Assembly (NCBI GenBank): GCA_038227995.1
Contig: JBBRPP010000005.1
Coordinates: 143,953-207,952 of the forward strand
Reading direction: 5' to 3'
Source: WLMZ01 sp038227995
GTDB taxonomy: Bacteria; Actinomycetota; Acidimicrobiia; Acidimicrobiales; Ilumatobacteraceae
Length of the DNA stretch: 64,000 nt
The stretch's first letter is position 1; each line of letters begins with the position of its first letter. Shown here piece by piece: positions 15,841-25,404 of this stretch. The position numbers and the translations under genes were made by a program. The notes beneath the pieces were generated by a model. The model saw nothing but the letters and a program-made list of their open reading frames with translations, made no database searches and was not told the origin of the DNA.

Positions 15841-16341
15841 ATGGCTGGCAATGGACGTCGCAAGGTGCAGAACGGTCGGTTCACCGGCCAGATCGAGGGC
15901 GACTTCGTCGTCTTCCTGATCGGCATGCGGTTCAACAAGTTGTGGAAGGTGCATCGGTGGATCCCGCCGTTCATGGCGATGCCGAAGATGCTGAACGAGC
16001 TGGCGAGCCACCCCGCCAAGGGTTTGCTCGGCTACCGGATGATGATCAGCGGGCGCACGGTCACGATGGTGCAGTACTGGCGTAGCTTCGATCAGCTCGA
16101 AGCGTTCGCCCGCAACACGGACGACCCTCACCTGCCCGCATGGCGCAAGTACAACGCCAAGGTCGGCACCAACGGCGATGTCGGCGTGTATCACGAGACG
16201 TACCGAATCGCTGCCGGCAACGCCGAGACGATCTACGCCAACATGCCTGTCATGGGCCTGGCCGCGGCGGGCGTCAGCCGGCAGGTCGGCAAGGGTTCCG
16301 ATCGTGCGAGGGAGCGGATCGATGCGCCTGTGGCTCGCTGA
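15841..16341 (+). CDS. DUF4188 family protein
   Basis: A 166-residue protein matching DUF4188: RRKVQNGRFTGQIEGDFVVFLIGMRFNKLW at the start and GRTVTMVQYWRSFDQLEAFAR in the middle, a ferredoxin-like fold related to antibiotic-biosynthesis monooxygenases. The ATG at 15841 follows GTGAGG; a GTG at 15832 is an alternative. It is divergent from the MerR-family regulator with a shared operator, an association often seen for DUF4188 genes. The reaction is unknown; small detoxification oxygenases are a plausible guess. Confidence 0.82.
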   Translation: MAGNGRRKVQNGRFTGQIEGDFVVFLIGMRFNKLWKVHRWIPPFMAMPKMLNELASHPAKGLLGYRMMISGRTVTMVQYWRSFDQLEAFARNTDDPHLPAWRKYNAKVGTNGDVGVYHETYRIAAGNAETIYANMPVMGLAAAGVSRQVGKGSDRARERIDAPVAR

Positions 16342-16429
16342 CCGCCAGCCGCCTCCCGTGCCGTCGAGCCGGCTTCCCGTACGGATCAGCCGCGGCTCCA
16401 TCGAACATGTCGATGGGTACGCTCCGGAC

Positions 16430-16948
16430 ATGCTCCCCCGCTTGGCCGTCGTTCCCGTCGCCGTTGTCGCCCTGCTGTCCGCCTGCAGCAGCTCGTCCTC
16501 GTCGGCGCCGACGAGCGCAGGAGTGGCATCCACCGCAGCGGCGACTTCGAGTGTGGCGACGGTGGTGACGGCGACCAGCGCACCGTCGGGAGCGACGCCG
16601 ACATCCGCGGTCGTCTCGACGTCCGGTGCGGGCGGCAGCTCGACGACCGTCGCAGATTCAGCGGCATCCAGCGACCCCGGATGCGATGTCTCCGAGGCCG
16701 TCCAGGACGCGCTCGCCAGCGATGCGGTGCAGGACGTGTCGGTCGATGCGCAATGCACGTCAGTCGACATCGCGACGTCACTCGCATCGAACAAGGGAAA
16801 GGTCGCGATCGCGCTGTGCAACGCCGCCGCGCCGACGGCCTACGCGGGCGCCATCAGCGCGATCAACGTCGAAGGCGCGAACGGCAACATCCTCGCCTCC
16901 GGTACGAAGTCGAACGGTGTCGTCGTGCCCTGCGCCACGAACGGCTGA
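16430..16948 (+). CDS. small secreted lipoprotein
   Basis: A 172-residue predicted lipoprotein: signal peptide MLPRLAVVPVAVVALLSAC with lipobox LSAC, then a Ser/Thr/Ala-rich linker and a compact C-terminal region of about 75 residues containing four Cys (CDVSE, QCTSVD, ALCNAA, VPCATNG), suggesting disulfides in the exported protein. Function unknown. It is convergent with ppc, with only 11 nt between the stop codons. Confidence 0.75.
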   Translation: MLPRLAVVPVAVVALLSACSSSSSSAPTSAGVASTAAATSSVATVVTATSAPSGATPTSAVVSTSGAGGSSTTVADSAASSDPGCDVSEAVQDALASDAVQDVSVDAQCTSVDIATSLASNKGKVAIALCNAAAPTAYAGAISAINVEGANGNILASGTKSNGVVVPCATNG

Positions 16949-16959
16949 GCGCCGGCGGG

Positions 16960-19725
16960 TCAGCCGCTGTTGCGCAAGCCGGTGGCGATGGCGTTGATCG
17001 TGAGTTCGAGCGCCCGTGCCACCAGCTCGTCATCGTCGCCCCGCCGATAGCGGCGGAGCATCTCGATCTGCAGGACGTGCAGCGGATCGAGGTAAGGGAA
17101 GCGGTTGGCGACGCTCCGAGCCAGCGCCGGGTTGTCGGCGAGCAGGTCGGTCGATCCGGTGATGGTGGCGTGCCAGCGCGTCGTTCGCTCGTGCTCGGCG
17201 GTGATCTGGGTCATCACGCGTTCACGCAACTCGGAGTCGTCGACCAACTCGGCGTAACGACGGCCGATCTGCAGGTCGGTCTTCGCCAGCACCATGCCCA
17301 TGTTGGCGAGGATGGAACGGAAGAACGGCCAACGGCCGTGCATCTCGACGAGCAGATCCGACGCGTCTGGCGTGTGCGCAGCGAAGGAGTCCAACGCTGA
17401 ACCGACGCCGTACCATGCCGGCAGCGACAGACGACACTGCGACCAGCCGAAGACCCACGGGATCGCGCGGAGATCCTCGATCCGGTTCGATGCGGTTCGA
17501 GACGCCGGCCGCGACCCGATGTTGAGGCGGGCGATCTCGCCGATCGGCGTGATCGCGCGGAAGAACTCGACGAAGCCGGGGTCGTCGTAGACGAGCGCTC
17601 GATACGCGGTCATCGCCGATGACGAGAGCTCGATCATCGTCGCGCCATAGCGATCGTCGAGACCGAGTACCTCGCCCCGATCCAGCGATGCCGCGAGCGT
17701 CGCTGCGACCAGCGTTTCCAGGTTGCGGCGGGCCGACGCCGGTTGGGCGAACTTGGCTGCCACCATCTCGCCCTGCTCGGTGATGCGCAGCGTGCTGTCG
17801 ACGCTGCCGGTCGGCTGGGCCAGGATCGCCTGGTATGCGGGTCCGCCGCCGCGGCCCACCGTGCCACCACGACCGTGGAACAATCGCAGCCGCGCCCCGG
17901 CTTCATGAGCCACGGTGACGAGCTCGGTCTGGGCCCGATACAGCGACCAGGTCGATGTCAGATAGCCGCCGTCCTTGTTCGAGTCCGAGTACCCGATCAT
18001 GACTTCTTGCCAATCGCCGCGACCGGCCACCAACGACCGGTACACGTCGAGCCCGAGCAGTGCAGTGAGCGTCTGCGGCGCCCGATGAAGATCGTCGATC
18101 GTCTCGAACAGCGGCACGATGTCGATGCTCGTGCGAGGTGCCGAGCCGGGTGTCAACAGTCCGGCTTCCTTGAGGAGCACCGCGACCTCGAGCACATCGC
18201 TGACGGATTCGGCCTTGGAGATCACGTAGTGAGGGACGATCCTGACGCCGTGGCGAGCGACCGCACGGGCGATCTCGTCGAGCACGGCGAGCTCGCTGAT
18301 CGTGATCTCGCGATACGTGGCCCACGGGCTGCGGAGCGGACGGGCTGACAGCAACTCGGTGACGAGCAGATCAACGCGTGCCGACTCGTCGAGCGCGAGG
18401 TAGTCGGCTTCGGTTCCGGCGGCAGCGAACAGGTCCGCGACGACGACCTCGTGGACGGCCGAGTTCTGGCGAACGTCCAGACCGCAGAGATGCGCACCGA
18501 AGGTCGTGACAGCGCTGCACAAGGGGGTGACGTGCGCATCGGCCAGCGCCCGCGCGCCGTGCGACGCGAGCGATGTCGCAACGACCAGCAGATCGTCGAC
18601 GAGTGCCTCGATGTACGGATAGGGGGCCAGCACGGCGTGCGGCGGCGGCCCGGGAACCGGGTCCGTGCTGTCGCCCAACGTCGCCGACGCAAAGGCATGA
18701 AGGCGCGCATGCATGCCGCGCAGGGCCTGGCGGTACGGCTCGTCGGCACGGAACGGTGAGTCGTCATGAGCTCGTTCGGCCAATTCCATCAGCTCAGCGG
18801 TCGGCGTGATCAGCCGCGAAGACATCGACAGTTCGATCGACAACCGCTGCAACGCAGCGAGGTGATGACCGAGTGCGACTCGCGCCTGCTGGGTTGTCGC
18901 GGCACGAAGGACATCGGCGGTCACGAACGGATTGCCGTCGCGATCTCCGCCGATCCACGATCCCATCGAGATCACCGGACCCAGCACTGGCCGGTTCACC
19001 ATGGCTGCCGGCCAGCGTTTGGTGAATTCACGTCCGACGTCACGCTGCAATGCGGGGACGACCTCGAACAGACTGGACTCGTAGTAGCGCAGTGATTCGT
19101 TGATCTCATCGCGGACGCGCAGTTTCGACAGCCGCAGGATCGCTGTCTGCCACAGGGCCAGGATCTCGAGCCGCAGCGATTCCTCGATCCGATCCGTTTC
19201 CGTCAGGTCGTTTCCGTGGCGGCCGCGCTCGTCGAGCAGGTCGGCGATGCGCCCCAACGCATCGAGCACGGTCTTGCGGCGGACCTCGGTGGGGTGTGCG
19301 GTGAGCACCGGGCTGACGTCGAGCTCGCTCAACACCCGGGCGACATCGTCGCCGGGCGTTCCGTCGGCGAGCAGACCATCGAGCACGGCCGCGATGCTGC
19401 CCTCCTGATGACTGGAGCCGGCGATGCGGTGGAACCGGCGGCGCCGTTCGTGATGGACGTCTTCCGCTGTGTTGGCCAGCAACGAGATCCAGCCGAAGGC
19501 GCGGATCACGTGGAGCTGCTCGTCGATCGTTGCCGGCAGCAGTTCGCGCGCGAGTTCGGCGATCGGTGCACCACCGTCGCGGCGCTCGCTGACTGCGATC
19601 TGGCGGACGCGCTCGATCAGGTCGAAGACATGTGCACCGGCGTCGTCGCGGACGACATCGCCGAGCAGCCGGCCGAGCAATCGGATGTCGTCACTGACGT
19701 CGGCGTCGGAACCGGTGGGCGGCAT
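16960..19725 (-). CDS. ppc: phosphoenolpyruvate carboxylase
   Basis: A 921-residue cytoplasmic enzyme that makes oxaloacetate from PEP and bicarbonate, refilling the TCA cycle. Signatures are all present: VLTAHPTE with catalytic His144, SMGSWIGGDRDGNP, VMIGYSDSNKDGGY, and FHGRGGTVGRGGGP. The C-terminus ends RNSG where most PEPC enzymes end QNTG, a mild variation. The ATG at 19725 is chosen over a start nine codons upstream because it matches family starts. Monocistronic. Confidence 0.95.
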   Translation of the reverse strand: MPPTGSDADVSDDIRLLGRLLGDVVRDDAGAHVFDLIERVRQIAVSERRDGGAPIAELARELLPATIDEQLHVIRAFGWISLLANTAEDVHHERRRRFHRIAGSSHQEGSIAAVLDGLLADGTPGDDVARVLSELDVSPVLTAHPTEVRRKTVLDALGRIADLLDERGRHGNDLTETDRIEESLRLEILALWQTAILRLSKLRVRDEINESLRYYESSLFEVVPALQRDVGREFTKRWPAAMVNRPVLGPVISMGSWIGGDRDGNPFVTADVLRAATTQQARVALGHHLAALQRLSIELSMSSRLITPTAELMELAERAHDDSPFRADEPYRQALRGMHARLHAFASATLGDSTDPVPGPPPHAVLAPYPYIEALVDDLLVVATSLASHGARALADAHVTPLCSAVTTFGAHLCGLDVRQNSAVHEVVVADLFAAAGTEADYLALDESARVDLLVTELLSARPLRSPWATYREITISELAVLDEIARAVARHGVRIVPHYVISKAESVSDVLEVAVLLKEAGLLTPGSAPRTSIDIVPLFETIDDLHRAPQTLTALLGLDVYRSLVAGRGDWQEVMIGYSDSNKDGGYLTSTWSLYRAQTELVTVAHEAGARLRLFHGRGGTVGRGGGPAYQAILAQPTGSVDSTLRITEQGEMVAAKFAQPASARRNLETLVAATLAASLDRGEVLGLDDRYGATMIELSSSAMTAYRALVYDDPGFVEFFRAITPIGEIARLNIGSRPASRTASNRIEDLRAIPWVFGWSQCRLSLPAWYGVGSALDSFAAHTPDASDLLVEMHGRWPFFRSILANMGMVLAKTDLQIGRRYAELVDDSELRERVMTQITAEHERTTRWHATITGSTDLLADNPALARSVANRFPYLDPLHVLQIEMLRRYRRGDDDELVARALELTINAIATGLRNSG

Positions 19726-19797
19726 GAGCCACAGGGTACGCGGGCACAGCATGACTGCGACCCACGAAATACAGCCGCAACAAAGTCCTGACGCGGG

Positions 19798-21420
19798 TCA
19801 GGCAACCGAGGCGTAGACGGGCTCCGATGCACCCATCCGTTTGGACTCGTACATCGCGCGGTCGGCGGCGGCGGTGAGCGCGTCGGGCGTGACGTCGACC
19901 GCCGAGGACCATGCAACCCCGATGCTCGACCGGATTCGCATCGGCAGCCCGCACACGATCTCGATCGATTCCATCAGTGCCTCACGAAGTCGCATCCCGA
20001 TCTGCATCGCTTGGTCGTGACCGCTGACGTTCGGAAGGACGACGATGAACTCGTCGCCACCGAGTCGGCCGATCACATCACCAGCCCGCATCGCGCTTCG
20101 CAGGCGCGCCGCCGCGCTGGCCAGCAGCTGGTCGCCGGCGAGGTGACCGAAGGTGTCGTTGACGTCCTTGAATCCGTCGAGATCGAGGAAGACCACGGCC
20201 GTTCCCGGAGACCCAGTTGCGTGGCCACGGACCACGGCATCGAGGTGGAACAACACAGCGGCTCGGTTGGAGCAGCCCGTGAGTTCATCGGTGGTGGCGC
20301 GCCGTTCGAGTTCAGCCCGTAGCTCCGACGATTCGGTCACGTCGTCGATGCACATGATCGCCCCTGCGGGCTCGCCATTGGCGTCGGTGAGTGCCCGAAT
20401 CGCGATCGAACACAGATGCAGCTTCGGGTCAGCGACGATCCGGAGCCGCACCTCGATGTCGGCGTCGATGCCGTCGGCCATCACTGCATCGAGCGCGTCG
20501 TTCAGGGTCGCCCGATCGTCGCCGATGATGTTGGACAGCTGTTCGTCCACGGTGCTCGACGCCCCGATACCGACGAGTCGATGGAGCCGAGCGTTGGCGT
20601 ACACGATGTTGCGATTGTGATCGATGTGCAGCACTCCGGACGGTAGTGCTTCTGTCAGGCGGGCGAGGAGCTGCTCGCTCTGGCGCAGCGTCTCGAGCGC
20701 GACCATCTCGTCGGTGATGTCGATCATCTCCGTGGTGACGCAGGCGTTGGACTGTTTGAGCATGTTGCTGTTGGTGAACTCCATCCAGATCCAGCTGCCG
20801 TCCTTGCGCCGATGTCGGGCCCGGAGGCGGGTGGTGGCTCCTGGAGTGGTGAGCATCTCCATCCACGCGTCGATCGCCTTGACGTGATCGTCCGGGTGGA
20901 TCAGGTCCAGTGACCGCATACCGATCAGTTCTGCCGCTGAGTATCCGAGGATGCGGCACATCCGGTCGTCGACGAACTTGATGACTGCCATCTCGTCCTT
21001 GTCGATGCGGCCGGTCTTCGGCATCACCGGCGGCCGATCCGCCAGCGTGCCGGCAAGCTCGATCAGGCTGTCGGCAACGACCAGGCCGATGAACACGCCA
21101 TGGCGATGACGGACATCGACGAAGTAGAGCGATGCGTCGGCCCCGTTGACGAGCACGACCGCTGCCATGGCGGCGCCCCGCGATTTTGCGCGGTCCCAAC
21201 TCTCGATGACCGCGGGCCTTGAGGCGGGATCAACGAGGTCGAGCGCCGAACGCGATTGAACTCGTTGCTGGCCGTTCAGATCGACCGAGTCCGGCACTTC
21301 CACGAACAATCCGTCGTCGTCGATGGCCGCCACCAGCGCGCCAGGATGCTGGCTGAACAAGGCGGCAAGCGTTGCGTCGCGACCCGGTCCGTCGAGCGCA
21401 GGCAGAGCCCCGTCGTTCAT
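19798..21420 (-). CDS. PAS-PAS-GGDEF diguanylate cyclase
   Basis: A 540-residue signalling protein without membrane helices. Residues about 1-125 form a divergent sensory module, a PAS domain follows with the typical GYSAAELIG...HPDDH...RRKDGSWIWMEF, then a second PAS (NIVYANARLHRLVG) and a C-terminal GGDEF domain from about 380. The active site is intact (GRLGGDEF) and the inhibitory I-site RAGD lies five residues ahead, so c-di-GMP synthesis with product inhibition is expected. No EAL domain. The ligand of the PAS domains is unknown. Confidence 0.92.
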   Translation of the reverse strand: MNDGALPALDGPGRDATLAALFSQHPGALVAAIDDDGLFVEVPDSVDLNGQQRVQSRSALDLVDPASRPAVIESWDRAKSRGAAMAAVVLVNGADASLYFVDVRHRHGVFIGLVVADSLIELAGTLADRPPVMPKTGRIDKDEMAVIKFVDDRMCRILGYSAAELIGMRSLDLIHPDDHVKAIDAWMEMLTTPGATTRLRARHRRKDGSWIWMEFTNSNMLKQSNACVTTEMIDITDEMVALETLRQSEQLLARLTEALPSGVLHIDHNRNIVYANARLHRLVGIGASSTVDEQLSNIIGDDRATLNDALDAVMADGIDADIEVRLRIVADPKLHLCSIAIRALTDANGEPAGAIMCIDDVTESSELRAELERRATTDELTGCSNRAAVLFHLDAVVRGHATGSPGTAVVFLDLDGFKDVNDTFGHLAGDQLLASAAARLRSAMRAGDVIGRLGGDEFIVVLPNVSGHDQAMQIGMRLREALMESIEIVCGLPMRIRSSIGVAWSSAVDVTPDALTAAADRAMYESKRMGASEPVYASVA

Positions 21421-21574
21421 CCTCGGGTCCCTGATCTTGGCTGTGACATACCTGTAATCATCATCGGCCGAAACTGCAGTCGACCTGAGGGAAATTCGCG
21501 TCCGTCAGTGGTCGACGACGTCTTCCGGTTGCGCCTTCTGCATCCCGGAACACACCCGTTCGGGTGATTCCTGG

Positions 21575-21967
21575 GTGGCGAGCGCTGGTGCACGGTGCTG
21601 CGACCGTTACGGTGTGCGCGTGTTCGACGATTCCACCAATGAGGTTCGGCTCTCTGCCTGTGTGGTCACGACGACATCGACCTCGACCGCCGTCGTCGTG
21701 TCCCTGGCGGGCGACATCGACCTCAGCGACGCGGCTGCGGTTCGCGATCTGCTCGTGGCCGCGATCGAGGCGAATCCGGCGCTGCTCAGCGTGCGGCTCG
21801 ATGCTCTCGACTTCGCCGACTCGTCGGCACTCTCTGCGCTGCTCGTTGCGCGCCGCACGGCGCGAGAACTCAACGTCCCGTTCGAGATCGTGAACCCTCA
21901 GCCGCGGGTGCAGCGCCTGTTCAACGCAACCGGGCTCGACGAGGAACTGAGTGTTCGGACCGAATGA
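21575..21967 (+). CDS. STAS-domain anti-sigma-factor antagonist
   Basis: A STAS-domain protein of up to 130 residues. The domain starts at VVVSLAGDIDLSDAAAVRDLLVAAI and includes the phosphorylation loop FADSSALSALLVARR, with a Ser in the usual D-S-S position. Such proteins bind a kinase/anti-sigma partner when unphosphorylated. A partner of the RsbW type is encoded 1.3 kb away at 23241. The N-terminal start is not clear: GTG 21614 or 21620 would be equally good. Confidence 0.8.
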   Translation: MASAGARCCDRYGVRVFDDSTNEVRLSACVVTTTSTSTAVVVSLAGDIDLSDAAAVRDLLVAAIEANPALLSVRLDALDFADSSALSALLVARRTARELNVPFEIVNPQPRVQRLFNATGLDEELSVRTE

Positions 21968-22008
21968 TCGCCGCCGGTCGTCCGACAGCCTTCTGAGCCA
22001 CAATCGCC

Positions 22009-22734
22009 TCACTCGTCGCGACGCGCAACGAGTGCTCTGGTGAGGTCGGCCATGACATCGAACATCGGCACCATGTCCGGACATCGTTGGGTAATCGTGG
22101 CGCGTTGCATTGCCACCGTCGACTCGTCGCCGCGAGCGATGGGTCCGGTCAATGCGGCTCGGCCACCGCCGGCAGCCCAGTTCTCGACGGCCGCGCGCAC
22201 GAGCGGCACCAGTACCTCGCGGCTGTTTCCTGTCGTCGCCATGAGGCGTTCGGCGGCATCCTCGAGTGCGGTCAAGAAGTTCGCGGCGATGCTCGCGGCG
22301 GCGTGATATGCCGGGCGGTCGGCCGTCGAGATCTCGAACGGTGACATGCCGAGGCCCGCGGCGAGGGACCGGGCGACCGCGAGCGCCCCGGCGGTCGTGC
22401 CCTCGATCGCCGCTGTGGCGCCGAGGAAGCTGGCACCCTTCGCGGTCGTGACCGTCATCAACGGGTGAAGACCGAATGCCTCGCGATCGCCGAGGACGTC
22501 GAGCCCGAGCAAGCCCGAGCAATGACCGACCAGCGGCCCGGTGATGACGGTCGCAGCGGCGTTGGCGATCTCGCGATCCGGTACGGCGAGGATCACGACG
22601 TCGTAGCCGGCTCCGTCGAATCCCCGCCCGAACGGCTGATCCGGCAACGCCAACGCGCCGGCCAGTGCGTGACCCATCCGGCCCCGTCCGACGATCGCAA
22701 TGGTCGGCGCGTGGGCTCCCTCGTCGGTGTGCAT
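22009..22734 (-). CDS. Rossmann-like / DUF2520 oxidoreductase-type protein
   Basis: A 241-residue protein with an N-terminal NAD(P)-binding segment (TIAIVGRGRMGHALAGAL), the continuation DVVILAVPDREIANAA, a central GLHPLMTVTTAKGASFLGATAAIEG and a C-terminal helical DUF2520 domain (YHAAASIAANFLTALEDAAERL). The layout resembles ketopantoate/prephenate-type reductases. In other actinobacteria this family is often next to panC; that gene is not here. The reaction is unknown. Confidence 0.8.
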   Translation of the reverse strand: MHTDEGAHAPTIAIVGRGRMGHALAGALALPDQPFGRGFDGAGYDVVILAVPDREIANAAATVITGPLVGHCSGLLGLDVLGDREAFGLHPLMTVTTAKGASFLGATAAIEGTTAGALAVARSLAAGLGMSPFEISTADRPAYHAAASIAANFLTALEDAAERLMATTGNSREVLVPLVRAAVENWAAGGGRAALTGPIARGDESTVAMQRATITQRCPDMVPMFDVMADLTRALVARRDE

Positions 22735-22831
22735 CGGTTCATCGTGTCACGGTCATCAGCGAGTGGTTCGAGGTTTGGAAACGGTCGCCACTGGATACGA
22801 ACATCCGTCCCACACTGCAAGGAGCTTTGCC

Positions 22832-23113
22832 ATGATCGGTTTCATCCTCTACCTCGTCGTGATCGGCTTGGTCGCCGGCTTCATCGCCCGGGCCATCGTG
22901 CCCGGACGCGACCCGATGACCGTCGGAGCCACGATGGTGCTCGGCATCGTCGGGTCCTTCGTGGGCGGATTCATCGGGTACGTGCTGACGCACCACGACT
23001 CGACCGACGGAGCCTTCCAGGCCTCCGGCATCATCGGTTCGATCGTCGGATCAGTCATCGCGTTGTTGATCTACCGAGCGGTCACCGGCCGGGGTCGTCA
23101 TCACGTCGTGTGA
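22832..23113 (+). CDS. GlsB/YeaQ/YmgE-family membrane protein
   Basis: A 93-residue transglycosylase-associated-type membrane protein with three hydrophobic helices: IGFILYLVVIGLVAGFIARAIVPG, GATMVLGIVGSFVGGFIGYVL and ASGIIGSIVGSVIALLIYRAVTG. The Gly-rich pattern and length are those of the stress-induced GlsB/YeaQ family. AAGGAG 7 nt before the ATG at 22832 fixes the start. Exact role unknown. Confidence 0.88.
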   Translation: MIGFILYLVVIGLVAGFIARAIVPGRDPMTVGATMVLGIVGSFVGGFIGYVLTHHDSTDGAFQASGIIGSIVGSVIALLIYRAVTGRGRHHVV

Positions 23114-23240
23114 TCTCGGCGATCTTTCGAGCCAGGACGTGCCCAGCGCGATTTTCGTGCTGGGCACGTTCGCGTTCGCCGTTCACGCGATGCGTGGCGT
23201 TCGGCGGTCTCGTTTGGCTCAGTTCGGGTAAGGAAGAAGT

Positions 23241-23669
23241 GTGAACATCGACGGCCGCCCCCGCAACGGACCCGATGTGGCGTTTCGCTTCGGGCACACT
23301 GCCTCGGCGGCGCGCCAGGCACGGCATGTCCTGGATCGGATCCTTGTCGGCTCGGATGTGAACTTCGCCTGGGACGTCTCCCTCGCAACGAGCGAGATGG
23401 TCTCCAATGTCGTGGCTCACACCGACAACGGCGGCGTCCTGAATGCATGGGACACGAATCCCTTGCGTATAGAAGTCCATGACACCAGCCACGTGATCCC
23501 GCTGATGCGGACCAGGGTGGACGAGCCGGGTGGACGCGGCCTCGGGATCGTCGACACGCTGGCCACGACGTGGGGGGCGCGTGAGACCTCGGACGGCAAG
23601 GTCGTCTGGGCCGAGTTCAACCGACCTTCGATCGCGCTGCCGAGTGCGGGAGTGCGTCGGGGCGCTTGA
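23241..23669 (+). CDS. RsbW-like ATP-binding anti-sigma/regulatory kinase
   Basis: A 142-residue GHKL-fold (HATPase_c_2) protein. The N-box SEMVSNVVAH, the G1 region VHDTS and the G2 glycine motif GGRGLGIVDTL are all visible, so ATP binding is expected. Proteins of this size act as serine kinases of STAS antagonists and as anti-sigma factors, or as partners of PP2C/RsbU switches. The STAS protein at 21575 is a candidate partner by proximity only. GTG start after AGGAAGAA. Confidence 0.82.
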   Translation: MNIDGRPRNGPDVAFRFGHTASAARQARHVLDRILVGSDVNFAWDVSLATSEMVSNVVAHTDNGGVLNAWDTNPLRIEVHDTSHVIPLMRTRVDEPGGRGLGIVDTLATTWGARETSDGKVVWAEFNRPSIALPSAGVRRGA

Positions 23670-23694
23670 CGACGCAACTGTGGCGACGACCCGA

Positions 23695-24576
23695 CTATGC
23701 GTTGAGCTCTGCGACGCGGATCGTCTTGCGCACGGCCAACGAACCGCGTGCGCCCTTGGCGATGTATGTGCCCGCCGTTGGGGCGACGTCGAGGTAGTCA
23801 CGTCCGGTTGCCGTCGTGACGTAACGCAGATCGGTGCGCCTGTCATGGGTGGGATCGACCGCGACGACCGTTGAAGTGCGCGGGTCGCGCACTTCGATCC
23901 ACGCGTGACTCGCCCCGTCGCCGACCATGTGTCCGGAGACATACCGGGTCGAGATCCCGATGGACGCGCACATCGCGATCGTGACGTGGGCCATGTCCTG
24001 GCACACACCCTGGCGCAGAGTCCACGCTTCGGCCGCGGTGGTGCGAACGCCGGTGACATCGTGGCGATATGCCATCGACGAATGGACGAACGCGCTGACG
24101 GCCTCGGCCGACCCGATTGCGTCGTCGGACGCGAACGGTCGGGCGGCATCTCGAAGTGCCTCGTCGGGCCGGGTCAGTCGAGTCTCATGCGGAGTCGTGC
24201 CCGTCCACGTCGGCTGCGCTGGACGGTCGAGCTCGCGGACGAGGACGGCGCGCATGCGGAACTCGACGAGCGAATCGACGGCCGGCGCCGAGACGTTGAC
24301 GACGACATTGCCGAATCGGTCGATGCGCCGCCGCGCGTGGTGGGCGGCTGAGGAGCTGATCGAGAACCGCTGCGCAACCCGCCGTTGATCGCAGTGGAGG
24401 CGGCGCGGCATGACGACCAACCGTTGGCGGAGGTCGCGAATCGGGCGATCGTACGAATAGGTGATGTCCTGATGGATCACGTACGTCGCCGAGCGCGCCG
24501 ACAGCAGCGCCTCGCGCTCGCACCCGGGCGCCAGCGTGTCCAATTGTTCGTCGTGCAGCAGTTCTTCCACTCGCAT
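23695..24576 (-). CDS. transglutaminase-like protein
   Basis: A 293-residue protein with an N-terminal beta region (ATYVIHQDITYSYDRPIRDLRQRLVVMPR, as in Bact_transglu_N) and a C-terminal transglutaminase-like core. The catalytic Cys is in RQGVCQDMAHV, the His in ASHAWIEV and the Asp in VDPTHDR, so the triad is intact. These proteins are cysteine peptidases or amidases of unknown substrate. The ATG at 24576 starts the conserved N-terminal domain; an upstream in-frame extension would run through the divergent msrA gene and is rejected. Confidence 0.85.
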   Translation of the reverse strand: MRVEELLHDEQLDTLAPGCEREALLSARSATYVIHQDITYSYDRPIRDLRQRLVVMPRRLHCDQRRVAQRFSISSSAAHHARRRIDRFGNVVVNVSAPAVDSLVEFRMRAVLVRELDRPAQPTWTGTTPHETRLTRPDEALRDAARPFASDDAIGSAEAVSAFVHSSMAYRHDVTGVRTTAAEAWTLRQGVCQDMAHVTIAMCASIGISTRYVSGHMVGDGASHAWIEVRDPRTSTVVAVDPTHDRRTDLRYVTTATGRDYLDVAPTAGTYIAKGARGSLAVRKTIRVAELNA

Positions 24577-24762
24577 GTCCGTGGTCCCTGGTTCGATGTG
24601 TCGACGGAACCGTGTCGGCCCGCCGACATCGGTGACACCAGCGTTGCACACCGAGTTCGTCTGCTGGTGTCTCGCCTGTGAACGCCGTGTCGCGAGCTCG
24701 TCCATCCGGCGTCGGGAGGGGCGGTACGATTGGCTCAGCGAACGTCGAGACGAAGGAGACGG

Positions 24763-25272
24763 ATGATGAGTGAGACCACGGAGACGGCGATTCTCGCCGG
24801 CGGTTGCTTCTGGGGCATGCAGGATCTGATCCGCAAGCGTCCTGGCGTGATCGCGACGCGAGTCGGATACACCGGAGGCGAAGTCGCCAATGCGACGTAC
24901 CGCAACCACGGCTCGCACGCCGAAGCGATCGAGATCACGTTCGATCCCGACACTGTGTCGTACCGCGATCTGCTCGAGTTCTTCTTCCAGATCCACGACC
25001 CGTCGACCAAGAACCGGCAGGGCAACGACATGGGAGCCAGCTACCGATCGGCGATCTTCTACACCACCGACGAGCAGAAGGCCGTCGCGATCGACACCAT
25101 CGCCGACGTCGATGCCTCGGGCCTGTGGCCGGGCAAAGTTGTCACCGAAGTCGTGGCCGCCGGGCCGTTCTGGGAAGCCGAACCCGAGCACCAGGACTAC
25201 CTCGAGCGCTACCCGGCCGGCTACACGTGCCACTTCGCTCGACCCGGCTGGAAGTTGCCCCACCGCGCCTGA
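24763..25272 (+). CDS. msrA: peptide methionine (S)-S-oxide reductase MsrA
   Basis: A 169-residue (or 168) repair enzyme reducing methionine-S-sulfoxide in proteins with thioredoxin-linked thiols. The active-site GCFWGMQDL is near the N-terminus, followed by RVGYTGGEVANATY, FFFQIHDPSTKNRQGNDMGASYRSAIF and AEPEHQDYLERYP, all standard. The resolving Cys seems to be in YTCHF near the C-terminus. ATG 24766 has the better spacing to GAAGGAG; ATG 24763 is one codon upstream. The gene is divergent from the transglutaminase gene. Confidence 0.95.
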   Translation: MMSETTETAILAGGCFWGMQDLIRKRPGVIATRVGYTGGEVANATYRNHGSHAEAIEITFDPDTVSYRDLLEFFFQIHDPSTKNRQGNDMGASYRSAIFYTTDEQKAVAIDTIADVDASGLWPGKVVTEVVAAGPFWEAEPEHQDYLERYPAGYTCHFARPGWKLPHRA

Positions 25273-25404
25273 CAGTCAGGTGCGCACTGAACGTCGGGCT
25301 CGAGGCCAATCGAGAGCGCCGAACGGCCTCTGCAAGCGCAATCTCGCGACGGAACCGTGAGAACGAACGGCAAATCGGCGCCGAACTGAAGGTGATCGAT
25401 GCGG